This document shows, piece after piece, positions 9,005-17,606 of a stretch of 38,772 bases of DNA (the first letter of the stretch is position 1; every line of letters starts with the position of its first letter). Both the position numbers and the translations under genes were made by a program. Source of the DNA: an uncultured Clostridium sp. (GTDB taxonomy: Bacteria; Bacillota; Clostridia; TANB77; CAG-508); NCBI GenBank assembly GCA_958438515.1, contig CAUBRZ010000016.1, positions 1 through 38,772 on the forward strand. Direction: 5' to 3'. The notes beneath the pieces were generated by a model. The model saw only the letters and a list, made by a program, of their open reading frames with translations. It had not been told where the DNA came from and ran no database searches.

Positions 9005-9742
9005 TTACTTTGATGCAATATAATATCCTACTCCTCTTTTTGTAATTAATATTTTAGGAGTTGAAGTATCCTTTTCTATTTTTTCTCTAATCCTTCTTAC
9101 AGTAACATCTACTGTTCTGATATCTCCATAATATTCATATCCCCAAACTTTTTCTAGTAATGTTTCTCTTGTTACTACTTGTTCTGGTTGAGATGCTAAA
9201 AATTTTAAAACTTCAAATTCTCTTAGTGTTAAATCAATAACTTCACCTCTTACCTTTACTTCAAATTTATCTAAGTCAAGTTCCAAATCTCCAACGGTAA
9301 TTTTACTTTCTTTTTTCTTTTCTTCTTTGTTTTGTTCTATTATCGAATTATTTGAAACAGCATCTACCTTTCTTAAATTTGCTTTAACTCTAGCTACTAA
9401 TTCTCTTACACTAAATGGTTTTGTAATATAATCATCTGCGCCTAATTCAAGTCCAAGAATTTTATCTATTTCTCCATCTTTTGCTGTTAGCATAAGTATT
9501 GGTACATTTAGAGAATTTTTTATTCTCTTACATACGGATAAACCATCTAATTTTGGTAACATTATATCTAACAAGATTAAATCTGGTTTTTTATCTAAAG
9601 CAATATCTACTGCTGTTAACCCATCACTAGCTTCAATAGTATTATATCCTTCTTTTTTCAAATTATAAACCAATATGTCAACAATTGGTTGTTCATCATC
9701 AACAATTAATATTGTTTTTTCATTTTTTTCCATTTCTTCCAC
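9005..9742 (-). CDS. walR: OmpR/PhoB-family response regulator, WalR-like
   Basis: A 245-residue two-domain regulator. The receiver domain has the acidic pair in IVDDE, the phosphoacceptor Asp59 in LLDIMLP, Thr in MLTAKD and Lys in ITKPF. After an unusually charged linker rich in Glu and Lys comes a winged-helix DNA-binding domain (DLTLREFEVLKFLA to KRGVGYYI). The C-terminal part is close to WalR/YycF, the regulator of cell-wall hydrolases in Gram-positives, but PhoP-type relatives are similar, so the symbol is probable only. The GTG start at 9742 is supported by the AGGCGGA site 6 bases upstream. No kinase gene is adjacent; a terminator directly follows. Confidence 0.8.
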   Translation of the reverse strand: MEEMEKNEKTILIVDDEQPIVDILVYNLKKEGYNTIEASDGLTAVDIALDKKPDLILLDIMLPKLDGLSVCKRIKNSLNVPILMLTAKDGEIDKILGLELGADDYITKPFSVRELVARVKANLRKVDAVSNNSIIEQNKEEKKKESKITVGDLELDLDKFEVKVRGEVIDLTLREFEVLKFLASQPEQVVTRETLLEKVWGYEYYGDIRTVDVTVRRIREKIEKDTSTPKILITKRGVGYYIASK

Positions 9743-9834
9743 AAAAATTCCGCCTTTCTAATTTAGCTTTATTTTTATAGTATATTTATATCATATTTAT
9801 TTGTATTATACAAGTTTTTTTAAAAATCTTATTT

Positions 9835-10929
9835 TTATTTTTCAGAGGTGATTTTTCCACCACCTAAAACAACTCCATCCTCATCATAGAACACAACTGA
9901 TTGTCCTCTTGTAATTGCTCTTTGAGGTTTATTAAATTCAACTTTAACTCCATCTGATGTTTTATATACTATTGCTTTTTCCTCTTTTGCACGATATCGT
10001 ATTTTTGCCAAACATTCTAATTTTTCTGGTGTTTTATCAAATACTAGCCAATTTAGTTCATCTGCATATAAAGTATTAGAATATAAATCTTCTTTAGTTC
10101 CGACAACCACTTCATTTTCCTTTAATTTTAAATCAACTACATAAAGTGGTTCTTTGTATGAAATTCCTATTCCTTTTCTTTGTCCTATTGTATAATTAAT
10201 TAAGCCATCATGTTTTCCTACAATTTCGCCTGATTTTAAAACTATATTTCCTTTTTTGGGTTTATTTTTCATATATTTTAATAAAAATTCTTTATAATTA
10301 TTATCTGGGATAAAACAAATCTCTTGGCTGTCCTTTTTATCTGCAACTGATAACCCATTTTTTTTTGCAATCTTTCTAGTATCTTCTTTACTTTCATAAT
10401 CTTGTAATGGAAATAATATATGCTCTATTTCCTCTTTAGGAATAACATACAAAAAATAAGTTTGATCTTTTATTTCTTCTTTAGACTTCTTTAAAACATA
10501 TTGCTCATATTTGTTTGAATACTCAATTCTAGCATAATGTCCAGTTGCAATATAATCACACTCTAATTCTTTTGCCTTTTTATAAAAACATCCAAATTTC
10601 AAATGTTTATTACACTCTACACATGGGTTTGGTGTTCTAGCACTAGTATATTCTTCAATAAAATTATTAACCACATAACAATTAAATTCCTCTTTATTAT
10701 TTATTGTATAATGTGGAATTTCTAGCATATCACAAACTCTTTTTGCATCCATTACTGACTTAATATCACAACAAGTACTTTGTTCTTCTTCTAACTTAGG
10801 TTCCCATAATTTCATAGTACATCCAATTACTTCATATCCCTGTTCTTTTAACAATATTGCAGAAGTAGAGCTATCAACTCCTCCACTCATTCCCAATAAT
10901 ACACGCTTTTTCTTCTTATCTTTCTCCAT
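9835..10929 (-). CDS. mnmA: tRNA-specific 2-thiouridylase
   Basis: MnmA thiolates U34 in the wobble position of tRNA-Lys, -Glu and -Gln. The ATP-pyrophosphatase P-loop GMSGGVDSS is near the N-terminus, the first catalytic Cys is in PNPCVECN, a GHYA motif follows, and the second Cys is in SQEICFI. The longer open frame begins at 11001, inside the aspS end; I choose ATG 10929 because it has a GAGG site 7 bases upstream, matches the family N-terminus and gives 364 residues. It follows aspS by about 35 bases and is probably in its operon. Confidence 0.94.
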   Translation of the reverse strand: MEKDKKKKRVLLGMSGGVDSSTSAILLKEQGYEVIGCTMKLWEPKLEEEQSTCCDIKSVMDAKRVCDMLEIPHYTINNKEEFNCYVVNNFIEEYTSARTPNPCVECNKHLKFGCFYKKAKELECDYIATGHYARIEYSNKYEQYVLKKSKEEIKDQTYFLYVIPKEEIEHILFPLQDYESKEDTRKIAKKNGLSVADKKDSQEICFIPDNNYKEFLLKYMKNKPKKGNIVLKSGEIVGKHDGLINYTIGQRKGIGISYKEPLYVVDLKLKENEVVVGTKEDLYSNTLYADELNWLVFDKTPEKLECLAKIRYRAKEEKAIVYKTSDGVKVEFNKPQRAITRGQSVVFYDEDGVVLGGGKITSEK

Positions 10930-10963
10930 TCTTTCTTCCTCTTTATACATATTTCGACATAAA

Positions 10964-12716
10964 TTATGATTGTTTTTTGTCCTGTCCCCAATGTACATCA
11001 TTTAGTTGTTCTTTAGATACTGTAGATGGTGCTCTCATAAGCAAGTCTCTTGCCTTTTTATTTTTTGGAAATGCTATTATTTCTCTTATATTTTGTGAAT
11101 CTGCTATTAGCATTACCATTCTATCTATTCCTGGTGCTGCACCTGCATGTGGTGGTGTTCCATATTGGAATGCATTATATAATGCTCCAAATTTATTTTT
11201 TACATCGTCTTCAGAATATCCTGCTATTTCAAATGCCTTTATCATTATTTCTGGATTATGATTTCTAACAGCTCCAGATGCCATTTCATAGCCATTACAT
11301 ACTAAGTCATATTGATATGCAAATATATCCAATGGATTTCTTGTTTCTAGTGCTTCTAAGCCTCCTTGTGGCATTGAAAATGGATTATGACTAAAATCTA
11401 TTGTTCCTTCATCTGATAATTCATACATTGGAAAGTCTACTATAAAACAAAATTTGTATACTCCCTCTTCTATTAATTCTAGTCTTTTTCCTAATTCTAT
11501 TCTAACTAACCCAGCTATTTTTTGTGCTTTTCTTAACTCATCTGCTATAAAAAATATTGCTGAATTTGCTTGAGCTTGATATTCTTTTTCTAATTTTTCT
11601 TTTATTTCATCTGTTATAAATTTTGCAATTCCTCCTTTTACACTTCCGTCTTGTTCTATTTTTGTCCAAGCTAATCCTTTTGCTCCTACTTCTTCAGTTG
11701 TGGCAAATTCTCCCATTTTATCAAAAAACTTTCTTCCTTGAGTAGCTCCATTTGGAACAACTATTGCCTTTACAGTTTTACCTTTAAAAGCATTGAATTC
11801 TGAATTTTCGAAAACTTTAGTTACATCTTGTATTATTAATGGATTTCTTAAATCCGGCTTATCTATTCCGTATTTTTCCATTGCCTCATTATATGGAATT
11901 CTTACAAATGGACCTTCATCTACTTTCCAATTTGTGAATTTTTTGAATGTATATGGTAATACTTCTTCCATTACTTTTAATACATCTTCTTGTGTACTAA
12001 ATGACATTTCATAGTCTAATTGGTAGAATTCCCCAGGTGCTCTATCTGCTCTAGGATCCTCATCTCTAAAACATGGTGCTATTTGATAATACTTGTTAAA
12101 TCCTGAAACCATTAATAATTGTTTAAATTGTTGAGGTGCTTGAGGAAGTGCATAAAATTCTCCGAGGATGTAATCTACTTGGTACCAAATAATCTCTTGC
12201 CCCTTCTGGCGATGAATTAGCTAATATTGGTGTTTGTATCTCTGTAAATCCTAATTCATCCATTTTATCTCTCAATGTTTTCAATATTTTAGAGCGAAGT
12301 AAAATATTATTGTGTAATTTTTCATTTCTTAAATCTAAAAACCTATATTCTAATCTTAAATCTTCCCTTACTTCTTGACTGTTACAAACTTCAAATGGGA
12401 GAACATTTTTACATTTTCCAAGTACTTCTATTTCATCTGCTACAACTTCTATTTCTCCTGTTGGAATTTTATTATTTTTACTGCTTCTTTCCACAACTTT
12501 TCCCTTTATGTGGATACAACTCTCAGTTGTAAATTCTTTTGCTTCTTCTTGTAATTTTTCATCATTTATAACAATTTGTGTAATTCCAAATTCATCTCTT
12601 AAATCTATAAAAATCATTCCACCTAGATTTCTCATTTTCTGAATCCAACCTGACAATTCTACTGTTTCATTTATATTTTTAATATTTAGTTCACCACAAT
12701 TATTTGTTCTGTACAT
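10964..12716 (-). CDS. aspS: Aspartyl-tRNA synthetase, interrupted by a +1 shift at CGG
   Basis: Read with one skipped base at 12162-12164, this encodes a 583-residue bacterial-type AspRS of normal length: OB-fold anticodon domain, flipping loop, motif 2 (FRDEDPRADRAPGEFYQ), the bacterial GAD insertion and motif 3 (GAAPGIDRM). The zero frame runs to codon 184 (SRLHP), meets CGG at codon 185 and hits TAA about 14 codons later. Skipping one base gives HP-GEFYALPQAPQQFKQ, the conserved continuation. All catalytic motifs are after the break. No second aspS is in the window and the enzyme is essential, so the full-length protein is probably made, unless the extra base is a sequencing error. ATG 12716 has an AAGGAAGG site. 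Confidence 0.92.
12162..12164 (-). other. CGG frame-shift site in aspS
   Basis: Zero-frame codons CAT CCT CGG AGA; with one base skipped CAT CCT (C) GGA GAA, giving His-Pro-Gly-Glu. The Gly matches the H-x-G-x-F-Y-A-L-P-Q segment of AspRS. Confidence 0.8.
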
Positions 12717-12840
12717 TTTATCTTCCTTCCTTTACATTATAATGTTTATAATTTTGATATTATGTTTTACTTTGTTATTTTTTGTTAGTTTATATATTAT
12801 CATAATTTTAGCTAAATATCAATGTTTTTAGTATTTTAAC

Positions 12841-12869
12841 TTGAATTTTTATATTTTTAATGCTATGAT
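12841..12869 (+). promoter_or_regulatory. Sigma-A type promoter of the HD-GYP gene
   Basis: TTGAAT (12841-12846), a 17-base spacer and TATGAT (12864-12869) lie upstream of ATG 12898. This makes the in-frame TTG at 12841 a -35 box and not a start codon. Confidence 0.65.
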
Positions 12870-12897
12870 TTATTTAGAATTTTTTAAGGAGTCTTTT

Positions 12898-13813
12898 ATG
12901 GATAGTCAAACTTTTGATTTTTATGATAGAACTAGTCTAAAATCATATAATTTAGATTCAACAATGAAATATCAATTAAATATGTTAGATAATTTGGATA
13001 CATTTACTAGAAAGCATAGTGAAAATGTTGCAAATTTAACATGCAGGCTTTGCCAAAAGCTACATTGTCAAAAAGGATTTACACGGATATTGTACAATAT
13101 GTGCTTATTTACATGACATAGGAAAATTATTTATTCCACCTGAAATTTTACAAAAACCCGACATATTAACTGATGAAGAATTTGAAATTATGAAAACTCA
13201 TACAACTTTGGGTTATAATATGTGCATGAAAGATTTAAAATTAAGACCATATGCAGCAGGTCCTTTATATCATCATGAAGCTTTAGATGGAACTGGTTAC
13301 CCCCAAGGATTAACTAAAAAAGATATTCCTTATGAGGCCCAAATTATTCGTGTTGCTGATGAATATGATGCATTAGTTAGTAAAAGACAATATAAGTCAC
13401 ATATTGGTATATCTGATACTTTAAAAATAATAATAGAAAATTCTAAACCAGATGAGTCTAGTAATTCAAAATTTGGTAAAAATAACCCTCTTATTGTACG
13501 AAAATTAATAAAGCTAATAATTGAAGATACTGAGTATGAGATTTTTTTAACTCAAGGATATGTTAAAGAGTTAAAAGAAGAAATTAAGCGATTAAAGCAA
13601 GTTGACAATTATAAAAAGGAAATGGATAAGGCACAAAATGAAAAAAGTAAAAATTACTATTTAAATGGAATGAAACTTTTATTAAAAGAAGGAGAAACTA
13701 TAAAAAATTATGCTTTTATTATGTCAGAATATGAACAAGCATATGAAATGAGAAATACTATTATTGAAAATTTATATAAAGAAATTAAAATAATGAAAAA
13801 ATTAAAAATTTAA
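12898..13813 (+). CDS. HD-GYP-domain phosphodiesterase-like protein, interrupted by a +1 shift at CGG
   Basis: With one base skipped at CGG 13084-13086 the gene encodes 304 residues. The part before the break (62 codons) carries the first helix with RKHSENVANLT. After it come YLHDIGKL with the HD metal-binding dyad, the HHEALDGTGYPQGL GYP motif and RVADEYDAL, the signature of HD-GYP proteins that hydrolyse cyclic di-GMP or related dinucleotides. A long charged coiled-coil C-terminus follows and no sensor domain is seen. Without the shift the zero frame stops at 13116 and has no HD dyad. The start at 12898 has an AAGGAG site and a promoter at 12841-12869. It is divergent from aspS. Confidence 0.85.
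13084..13086 (+). other. CGG frame-shift site in the HD-GYP gene
   Basis: Zero-frame TTT ACA CGG ATA; with one base skipped ACA (C) GGA TAT, giving Thr-Gly-Tyr and then CTICAYLHDIGK. Confidence 0.8.
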
Positions 13814-13820
13814 ATTAGAT

Positions 13821-13846
13821 AAGAAGAGTGCTCATACACTCTTCTT
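13821..13846. terminator. Terminator between convergent HD-GYP and mazF genes
   Basis: A 10-base perfect inverted repeat AAGAAGAGTG / CACTCTTCTT with a 6-base loop lies between two convergent genes. The following T-tract is interrupted, so strength is uncertain. Confidence 0.65.
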
Positions 13847-13867
13847 TATAAGTTTATTTTATGCAAA

Positions 13868-14218
13868 TTAATTTTCTAATCCAAAACTTACTCCTAATGC
13901 ATTGTTCACTTTATCAATTATTTTTTCATCATCTATATGCCCTATTCTTTCTTTTAATCTACTTTTATCTATAGTTCTTATTTGCTCTGCTAAAACTACT
14001 GAATTGTTTTTTAATCCACATGAAGAAGAGTCTATTTCTATATGTGTTGGTAACTTTGTTTTACCTGTTTGAGACGTTATTGCTGCTGCAATTACTGTTG
14101 GACTATATTTATTTCCTAAATCATTTTGGATAATCAATACAGGTCGTACTCCACCTTGTTCTGAACCAACTACAGGACTTAAATCTGCATAAAACATATC
14201 GCCTCTTTTTATTTGCAT
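13868..14218 (-). CDS. mazF: MazF/PemK-family mRNA interferase
   Basis: A 116-residue endoribonuclease toxin of the MazF (NdoA/EndoA) type that cleaves single-stranded mRNA at short motifs. The opening IKRGDMFYADLSPVVGSEQGG, the PVLIIQND strand, AAAITSQ and LAEQIRTIDKSRL are typical. I use ATG 14218, 8 bases after an AGGAG site; the in-frame GTG at 14227 directly abuts that site. No MazE-type antitoxin gene precedes it. The upstream neighbour is the GerS-like gene. In some clostridia I recall gerS, alr and mazEF as neighbours, so the arrangement here may be that cluster with alr and mazE missing; this is inference. Confidence 0.9.
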   Translation of the reverse strand: MQIKRGDMFYADLSPVVGSEQGGVRPVLIIQNDLGNKYSPTVIAAAITSQTGKTKLPTHIEIDSSSCGLKNNSVVLAEQIRTIDKSRLKERIGHIDDEKIIDKVNNALGVSFGLEN

Positions 14219-14299
14219 ATTCTTCACTCCTAATATTACTAGATTATCAAGTATATTTTGTATTATTTTTAATATGGTTCGAAGTAAAGAAATAACCTT

Positions 14300-14923
14300 T
14301 TAGCTATTTACACTTACCTCTGTATATAATATGTAAACAGCCATATTTTTGTTAGTATCTTCTATTTCCATTTTCACTGGGTTTCCGGTTTCTTTACTTA
14401 TGTATAAAATTCTTTGACTTTTTGATTTTTTGCTACTAGATGTTTTCATTATGATTTGATTGTCTTTTTCCTTCCATTCTGATTTTGCATCATTTTTGTA
14501 ACTTTCAATAAAACTATTTAAATCTAAACAATTATCTGAAATAAATTCATAATTCTCAAAAATTGAACTTAGATTTAAGTTTGCATTTTCTATTTTAAGA
14601 CTTTTTCCACTTTTTGTTACCTTAACACCTGCTATATTACTTGGTTCTATTACTTCCTGCCAATTATCCTCTTCTCCAGAGTAACTCTGTTTTAATACAT
14701 ATTTACTTTCATTTTTATTACTTTTTACATCTACTGCTATTGTCGCTTTATAAGAACTCATATTTAAAATATTATCTACAATTTCTTGACTAGTAGTATT
14801 ATTTCCTATTTTGAAATTTTTAGACGTGTTATTATTAAATTTAGTAAAAAAAATTAAAGTTATAATTATAATAATTAATATAATTATTATCCCTATCCAC
14901 ATTATTTTTTTATTTTTTAACAT
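14300..14923 (-). CDS. GerS-like germination/LolA-fold protein
   Basis: A 207-residue protein with an N-terminal membrane segment (about residues 7-27) and no lipobox Cys. The exported part is rich in beta-strand-like stretches: SYKATIAVDVKS, YVLKQSYSG, VTKSGKSLKIENANL, then RILYISKETGNPVKMEIEDT. This layout resembles GerS and related LolA-fold proteins of clostridia, which in Clostridioides difficile are needed for spore germination. The match is by pattern only. The gene has a TAGGAGG site and sits 80 bases upstream of mazF in the same direction. Confidence 0.55.
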   Translation of the reverse strand: MLKNKKIMWIGIIIILIIIIITLIFFTKFNNNTSKNFKIGNNTTSQEIVDNILNMSSYKATIAVDVKSNKNESKYVLKQSYSGEEDNWQEVIEPSNIAGVKVTKSGKSLKIENANLNLSSIFENYEFISDNCLDLNSFIESYKNDAKSEWKEKDNQIIMKTSSSKKSKSQRILYISKETGNPVKMEIEDTNKNMAVYILYTEVSVNS

Positions 14924-14998
14924 AAAAAAGCCTCCTAAAAATTAATTATTATTAATTTTTATTTAGCTCTTTTAACTTTAATGTTTTATTTTTTATAT

Positions 14999-15018
14999 TT
15001 TTCATCGCAAAATTCGAC
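14999..15018. repeat. 20-base dispersed repeat, copy 2
   Basis: Identical to 7969-7988. Here it lies just downstream of the shifted stop codon (15037) of the FGE-fold remnant, in the minus direction. Confidence 0.8.
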
Positions 15019-15036
15019 TTATTTTTATTACTGATT

Positions 15037-15379
15037 CTATTTGCTTATAAGTACTGCTCGGAAACCATAAGGACTTGATGGTCCACCGGTAAGTAGCGCT
15101 AAATGCAAAAATACCTGCACTAGAACTACTTGGAAAATGTCCACCACGTACAAAAAATGGATATTTTGTATTTGAAAATATCGAATAGTTATTATTCCAG
15201 CTTAAAGAACCATTCCCTGCCGTTGATGTCTCTAAAATTGCATCTCCATATCCATAATTTAAATTCTTATATGTTGCTAAATTATTAACATTACTATCAT
15301 CTGATGCATTGTATGGATATACTGTTGCATATTTTGTACTTAAAGTTTTATATCCTTCTGCATCTGCTATAGTTTTCAC
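15037..15379 (-). pseudogene. C-terminal remnant of an FGE/SUMF-fold protein, with a CGG shift
   Basis: The reverse strand reads the end of a formylglycine-enzyme-like domain: YGDAILETS, then PFFVRGGHFPSSSSAGIFAF, then SATY. At CGG 15086-15088 one skipped base restores GGPSSPYGFRAVLISK and a stop at 15037; zero frame instead gives an unrelated tail to 15002. The G-F-R-A-V-L ending matches the family and parallels the SSRGFRVTL end of the pilin-FGE gene at 19200. The family N-terminus is missing, and the possible GTG at 15379 has a poor ribosome binding site. I regard it as a truncated copy of a gene related to 19200-20957. Confidence 0.65.
15086..15088 (-). other. CGG frame-shift site in the FGE-fold remnant
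   Basis: Zero-frame ACT TAC CGG TGG; with one base skipped TAC (C) GGT GGA, giving Tyr-Gly-Gly-Pro in the expected GG-x-SS-x-x-GFR context. Confidence 0.75.
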
Positions 15380-15483
15380 TATATATGAACTTCCATATAC
15401 ATTAATACATGAATTTCCATTTGTAATTATTTATTTAGTTTAACAAATATTTTATAAAATTATCTACTTTTAGTATATTTTCA

Positions 15484-16452
15484 TTAATTTTTAAAATATA
15501 TTTCTACTTGTTCTACTAATTGTTTCTTATCTTCAATTTTATTAATTTTGTTCCTAAACTCACTAGAATTCGGCATATTTTTAGTATACCAAGCAATATG
15601 CTTTCTAAGTTCTTTAATAGCAATATCGCCTTTTTCTTCAACTGCTAAATTTATATGTTCTTTTATTATTTCTAGTTTTTCTTCATTAGTTGGTGCATCT
15701 AATTTTTCTCCTGTTTCTAAAAAATATCTTATATTTCTGAAGATCCATGGGTTTCCAAAACTTCCTCTTCCTATCATTATTCCATCTACCCCTGTTTGTC
15801 TAAACATCTGATATGCTGTTTCTTCATCTACTATATCACCATTGCCTATTACTGGTATTTTTACACTCTCTTTCACTCTTCTTATAATATCCCAATCTGC
15901 TTGTCCACTATAAAATTCACTTCTTGTCCTTCCGTGAATGGTAATTGCAGATACTCCACATTGTTCAGCTATTTTTGCAATATCAGTTGCTACAATATGT
16001 TCTTTATCCCATCCTTTTCTAATTTTAATCGTAACAGGAACTTTAGAATTATTAACTACCGTCTTTATTATTTTCTCTGCTTTTTCTAAATCTAATAAAA
16101 GCCTACTTCCGTCACCATTTTTTACAACTTTAGGGGCAGGACATCCCATATTAATATCTACAATATCAGCAAACTCACTTATATGTTTTGCTGCATATGC
16201 CATTGATTCTTCATCACTACCAAATATTTGAAAACTAATTGGTCTTTTCTCTCCATTTGTATTCAACAATCTCTTTGTTTTTTGATCATTATAAAACATT
16301 GCCTTTGCACTTGCCATCTCTGTACAGACCATACCAGGACAAAACTTTTCACATATCATTCGAAAAGGCAGGTTTGTTACACCTGCCATAGGAGCTAATA
16401 TTAAATTATTTTGTAACTCTACATTTCCTATTTGTAATTTTTTTAGATACAT
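15484..16452 (-). CDS. dusB: tRNA-dihydrouridine synthase
   Basis: An FMN enzyme that reduces uridine to dihydrouridine in tRNA. The 322-residue protein shows LAPMAGVTNLPFR at about 19-31, the catalytic Cys104 in NMGCPAPK, TIKIRKGWD, the ITIHGRTRSEFY motif and NGDI and IGRGSFGNPW for FMN binding. The order and length fit DusB. ATG 16452 has a TTAGGAGA site. It ends the min/rod gene block, 26 bases after rodA. Confidence 0.93.
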   Translation of the reverse strand: MYLKKLQIGNVELQNNLILAPMAGVTNLPFRMICEKFCPGMVCTEMASAKAMFYNDQKTKRLLNTNGEKRPISFQIFGSDEESMAYAAKHISEFADIVDINMGCPAPKVVKNGDGSRLLLDLEKAEKIIKTVVNNSKVPVTIKIRKGWDKEHIVATDIAKIAEQCGVSAITIHGRTRSEFYSGQADWDIIRRVKESVKIPVIGNGDIVDEETAYQMFRQTGVDGIMIGRGSFGNPWIFRNIRYFLETGEKLDAPTNEEKLEIIKEHINLAVEEKGDIAIKELRKHIAWYTKNMPNSSEFRNKINKIEDKKQLVEQVEIYFKN

Positions 16453-16478
16453 TCTTTTCTCCTAAATAATTTTATATT

Positions 16479-17585
16479 TTATTTTACAAATATAGTTTTT
16501 TGTCTTTTACTACTAATATTTAATAATAATCCTATACAAATAAAATTTGTAATTAGTGAACTTCCTCCATAACTAATAAATGGTAGTGGTACACCGGTAA
16601 TTGGAAGTAATCCCATGACCATACCTATATTCTCAACCATGTGAAATAAAAATATACCAGTTATTCCTGATGCTATTAATTCCCCTTTTTCATCTTTTGC
16701 AGTTTTTGCTATATATAAGCATTTTGTTACCAGGACTACATATAAAATAATTACTGCTGCTGCTATAATAAATCCCATTTCTTCTCCTATAACTGCAAAA
16801 ATGAAGTCTGTTGTTTTTGGATATAAAAATCCTAATTGAGTTTGATTTCCCTTTAAGACTCCCATTCCTGTAAGTCCTCCTGCACCAATAGCTAATTTAG
16901 ATTGTATAATATTATATCCTGAACCTCTAGGATCTGATTCCGGATTTAGGAAAATATCTATTCTTTTCTTTGCATGCTCTGGTAGCACAAAATTATATAA
17001 CAACGGTACTGATACAATCACAATAATTGTTGTTATAATAATATATTTTTTATCAATTCCTGCTGTAATTAACATCATTGTTGTTGCTATAATAAATGCT
17101 GCTGCTGTTCCATAATCTGGCTGTTTTATTATTAATAAAACAGGAAGTCCTAATATTGCTAATATAATTAATAATCTAGATGGCTTATTAATATCCATTT
17201 TATTTCTTTGTTGTATTTTTGCTATTGCAAAAGCCAAAAATAATATTACAAATATTTTAGCAAACTCTCCTGGTTGAAATGAAAAAGCTCCTATATCAAA
17301 CCAACTAGTAGCACCATTAACCGGTGTTGTAAATAATACTGCAATTAACAAAATAATAAATATTCCATAAAGTATTGGTGATATTTTCACCAATACTTCA
17401 TAATCTATTAACATTACTCCTAACATGATAATTAAACTTACTGCAAGCCATATACATTGTTTATTAAATTCATCATGTTCTGTTTCTTGTGTTGCAGAAA
17501 ATAGTGCAATTAATCCTATTATACACAAGATAATTGCAACTATTAATAAACTCCACTCTATATTTTTTAATTCTCTTTTTCTCAT
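16479..17585 (-). CDS. rodA: SEDS peptidoglycan glycosyltransferase, RodA type
   Basis: A 368-residue polytopic membrane protein with about ten hydrophobic segments. SEDS landmarks are present: LIDYEVLVK, FQPGEFAKIF, KQPDYGTAAAF with the catalytic-site Asp, IAIGAGGLTG-like LAIGAGGLTGMG, AVIGEEMGF and PITGVPLPFISYGGSS near the end. RodA polymerises glycan strands in the elongation machinery together with a class B PBP. It lies between minE and dusB, as in many clostridia, and its start is only 21 bases after minE. Confidence 0.92.
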   Translation of the reverse strand: MRKRELKNIEWSLLIVAIILCIIGLIALFSATQETEHDEFNKQCIWLAVSLIIMLGVMLIDYEVLVKISPILYGIFIILLIAVLFTTPVNGATSWFDIGAFSFQPGEFAKIFVILFLAFAIAKIQQRNKMDINKPSRLLIILAILGLPVLLIIKQPDYGTAAAFIIATTMMLITAGIDKKYIIITTIIVIVSVPLLYNFVLPEHAKKRIDIFLNPESDPRGSGYNIIQSKLAIGAGGLTGMGVLKGNQTQLGFLYPKTTDFIFAVIGEEMGFIIAAAVIILYVVLVTKCLYIAKTAKDEKGELIASGITGIFLFHMVENIGMVMGLLPITGVPLPFISYGGSSLITNFICIGLLLNISSKRQKTIFVK

Positions 17586-17606
17586 TAAACCACTCTTTTT
17601 CTTAAA

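Noticed and set aside
12112..12123. aspS as two separate, independently functional subunits
   Set aside because: The downstream frame would begin at an internal Met without a ribosome binding site, and the two halves join perfectly after skipping one base.
12841..12897. N-terminal extension of the HD-GYP protein from TTG 12841
   Set aside because: This stretch is a promoter (TTGAAT, 17 bases, TATGAT) and ATG 12898 has an AAGGAG site.
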